Origin: Candidatus Terraquivivens tengchongensis
Lineage (GTDB): Archaea > Thermoproteota > Nitrososphaeria_A > Caldarchaeales > Wolframiiraptoraceae
Direction: 5' to 3'
NCBI GenBank assembly: GCA_023268355.1
Contig: JALNJK010000003.1
Span: 124,001 to 188,000 of the forward strand
DNA length: 64,000 nt
A program made the position numbers and the translations under genes. Under the pieces are notes generated by a model. It was not told where the DNA came from. It worked only from the letters and a program-made list of their open reading frames with translations, and searched no databases. Below, piece after piece: positions 61,779 to 64,000 of this stretch (positions are counted from its first letter, which is position 1; each line of letters opens with the position of its first letter).

Positions 61779-61853
61779 GGGCCCGTGGCCTAGAATGGAT
61801 AGGGCGGCGGCCTCCTAAGCCGTAAGTCGTGGGTTCGAATCCCACCGGGCCCG
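61779..61853 (+). tRNA. tRNA-Arg (anticodon CCT)
   Basis: Acceptor GGGCCCG/CGGGCCC, anticodon arm GCGGC-CTCCTAA-GCCGT with one G-U pair, T-arm GTGGG-TTCGAAT-CCCAC and discriminator G. No intron and no encoded CCA. The region just upstream is A/T-rich. Confidence 0.96.
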
Positions 61854-61970
61854 CTATCATATCACACAAAATCTCCACTTCTATGGAGGCCTGGTGCATC
61901 TCGAAGGAAATGTAAAACCAAGAACTTTCATAACTTCATTATATGCCAGTCTTAAATAAAAAGAAGGAGT

Positions 61971-62336
61971 TTAGCGTGGAGTAAGCGATTTTTCCACATG
62001 AGTAACTGTTCTTAGTGCGGCTATCTTCTGCATGTAATGTGATGCTACGAGTATCGCTCCCCACACTGTTAAAGTCACGACGGACATTGTTATGCCTACC
62101 GTGAGCATTTCATGGAGCATTACTGGTATCTCAACCGGGTTTGCCATAGCCGTCAGGAACGGCGGCCAAGGAACGACCTCGCCATGCCAGACGTGTTCGA
62201 CAGCCAGCAATATCACTCCGCCCCAAAGCAATACGTTGAGGATCCAGAGTTTAATTTTTCCAGCCAAGTTTCGTGCAGTCTTTTGGACGAGCGATGTTAT
62301 GATCGCCAGCACCATCGGAACTAGAAAGCACGCCAT
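61971..62336 (-). CDS. Small membrane protein, first of a related divergent pair
   Basis: A 121-aa protein with three or four hydrophobic segments. The second contains LLWGGVILLAVEHVWHGEVV, with a Glu-His pair inside the membrane region. The third helix pair is IPVMLHEMLTVGITMSVVTL. The divergent gene at 62408 has a similar WGATIMVFIDHV pattern and equal topology, suggesting a duplicated pair. The family is not recognised. The membrane histidine could bind heme or metal, which is inference. Confidence 0.65.
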   Translation of the reverse strand: MACFLVPMVLAIITSLVQKTARNLAGKIKLWILNVLLWGGVILLAVEHVWHGEVVPWPPFLTAMANPVEIPVMLHEMLTVGITMSVVTLTVWGAILVASHYMQKIAALRTVTHVEKSLTPR

Positions 62337-62407
62337 CTTTACACCCTCTGTAATACTAAATTTAAGAATAGTAACACCTATATAAACGTAACATTAAGCT
62401 TAAGCTT

Positions 62408-62698
62408 ATGTGGCTCGTAGTGTTGGCGATGGCGGCTACCCTCTCGACAGCGATCTGGTACTCCAAAGCTGAAAATGACGTCTATATGTTAAAGCTGTTG
62501 AGCCTAATATTCTGGGGCGCGACTATAATGGTCTTCATTGACCACGTCATGGGCTACCTCATGGAGGGTGGAGCATTCCTCGAGATGTCCGTTGAAGCTA
62601 CTGTTCTCGGCTTCATCCTTCTAATATTTGCGTTGATAGTCTGGGAAATAGTGTTGATAATCAAAGACCCTAAGGGTGTGCTGCGCAAAAGCGGATAA
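62408..62698 (+). CDS. Small membrane protein, second of a related divergent pair
   Basis: A 96-aa protein with three hydrophobic segments. The middle one carries FWGATIMVFIDHVMGYLMEG and parallels the LWGGVILLAVEHVWHG segment of the divergent neighbour. The third is VLGFILLIFALIVWEIVLII. The 71-bp intergenic region is AT-rich (cctatataaacg near 62380) and serves both. No family recognised. Confidence 0.65.
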   Translation: MWLVVLAMAATLSTAIWYSKAENDVYMLKLLSLIFWGATIMVFIDHVMGYLMEGGAFLEMSVEATVLGFILLIFALIVWEIVLIIKDPKGVLRKSG

Positions 62699-62791
62699 TC
62701 GACCGCAATATTTTCTTAACATTTTTTATACAAAAGACGACTGGTGAAAGGCTTAAGGAGAAGCTTTTTTAATAAATAAGCGACCGCGGTT

Positions 62792-62864
62792 GGCCGCGGT
62801 GAGGTAGCGGTTAGCCTTCCGGCCTGTGGAGCCGGCTGCCTGGGTTCGAATCCCAGCCGCGGCC
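62792..62864 (+). tRNA. tRNA-His (anticodon GTG) with encoded G-1
   Basis: Acceptor GCCGCGG/CCGCGGC, anticodon arm CCGGC-CTGTGGA-GCCGG and T-arm CTGGG-TTCGAAT-CCCAG. The gene-encoded G at 62792 pairs with discriminator C at 62864, the identity element for histidyl-tRNA synthetase. No intron and no encoded CCA. Confidence 0.96.
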
Positions 62865-62954
62865 CTTTTACCTAAAACAGTCGAAGGTGTATGAAAAGCA
62901 AAAGGCTTATAGTTGACATTTAAGTTCTAGGAACGTTTTAAACATATTTATGCA

Positions 62955-62967
62955 AAATATATATAAA
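62955..62967 (+). promoter_or_regulatory. TATA box of the rRNA operon
   Basis: The AT-only run aaatatatataaa is the best TATA element before the 16S gene. It predicts a transcript start near 62990, just before the structured leader, and leaves a leader of about 185 nt. Confidence 0.6.
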
Positions 62968-62997
62968 CAGGCGATGATTACAATAATGTGCGAAACT

Positions 62998-63116
62998 CCA
63001 CGGCTCGACGGCGGTACCGCCCTCGAACGTATAGGGGCGTGAAAGCCCATCAGATGTAAGGGCGGCCTCCTAGCCGTGGGACAAGATGAGGACCTAAGCG
63101 TTAGGATGCTTGGGTC
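62998..63116 (+). other. Structured leader (5' external spacer) of the rRNA transcript
   Basis: CCACGGCT (62998-63005) pairs with AGCCGTGG (63072-63079), closing a domain with a GGCGGTACCGCC palindrome and a GGGC-GTGAAA-GCCC hairpin. A second stem follows, GACCTAAGC with GCTTGGGTC (63091-63116, one wobble). The usual long processing stem with sequence downstream of 16S cannot be checked because that part is outside the window. Confidence 0.6.
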
Positions 63117-63175
63117 TAACTATGGGTTTTCAGCCCCCACAAATTCCTAGGGATGCGGCGTACTTCTCCAGGCTT

Positions 63176-64000
<825 letters not shown>

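Overview
The window comes from a thermophilic archaeon of the TACK group. The 16S rRNA that begins at about 63176 is archaeal and very GC-rich. The protein set includes TFE, aIF5B, aTrm56, archease, RadA, split Kae1/Bud32, A-type ATPase subunits and the eukaryote-type ribosomal proteins S6e, S24e, S25e, S27ae and L13e. Non-canonical tRNA introns, TATA-box promoters with near-leaderless genes, and SD motifs of the GGTGAT/GAGGTGA type fit the same picture. My best guess is the Aigarchaeota/Caldarchaeales or a deep thermophilic Nitrososphaeria; this is inference and needs a full 16S comparison.

Layout. 1-4.1 kb: end of a nuo-type complex I cluster, a rhomboid protease, a box C/D sRNA, and an A-type ATPase K/D cluster with three small unknown proteins. 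4.1-10 kb: ACT-V4R regulator, acetamidase-like enzyme, TFE, aTrm56, and a TauE/ArsR divergent pair around a 30-bp palindrome. 10-18.2 kb: guaA, an AT-rich membrane glycosyltransferase, Hsp20, intron-bearing tRNA-Phe and tRNA-Val, a SufR-like regulator, and sufC-sufB. 18.7-28.3 kb: a 2275-aa secreted, membrane-anchored surface protein (S-layer candidate), a second anchored exoprotein and a Wzx-like flippase. 28.3-34.1 kb: a UPF0251 regulator facing a DUF5320/NifX pair across an operator-flanked TATA box, then a CDF transporter, site-2 protease, SPOUT methyltransferase, archease and thioredoxin reductase.

34.2-41.5 kb holds two 2-oxoacid:ferredoxin oxidoreductases, porGDAB on the minus strand and korDABG on the plus strand. 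They are separated by a Cys-containing winged-helix protein that may sense redox or Fe-S status. 41.6-55.4 kb is information processing and housekeeping: dephospho-CoA kinase, S27ae/S24e/S6e, aIF5B, the KEOPS genes Kae1 and Bud32, an ITPase, RqcH-like NFACT, RadA and ApgM. 55.4-62.7 kb has divergent S25e/L13e genes, each with a leader hairpin, a CBS-HTH regulator facing a cystathionine synthase-type enzyme, an AEP primase-like protein, a triple-cluster radical SAM fusion, TatD and a divergent pair of related small membrane proteins. The window ends with tRNA-His and the 16S promoter, structured leader and 5' part of the gene.

The general theme is an anaerobic or microaerophilic iron-sulfur economy: two OFORs, Suf machinery, a NifX-like protein, DUF2148 and an Fe-S radical SAM fusion, with several dedicated regulators next to their presumed targets. 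No mobile element or CRISPR array was seen.
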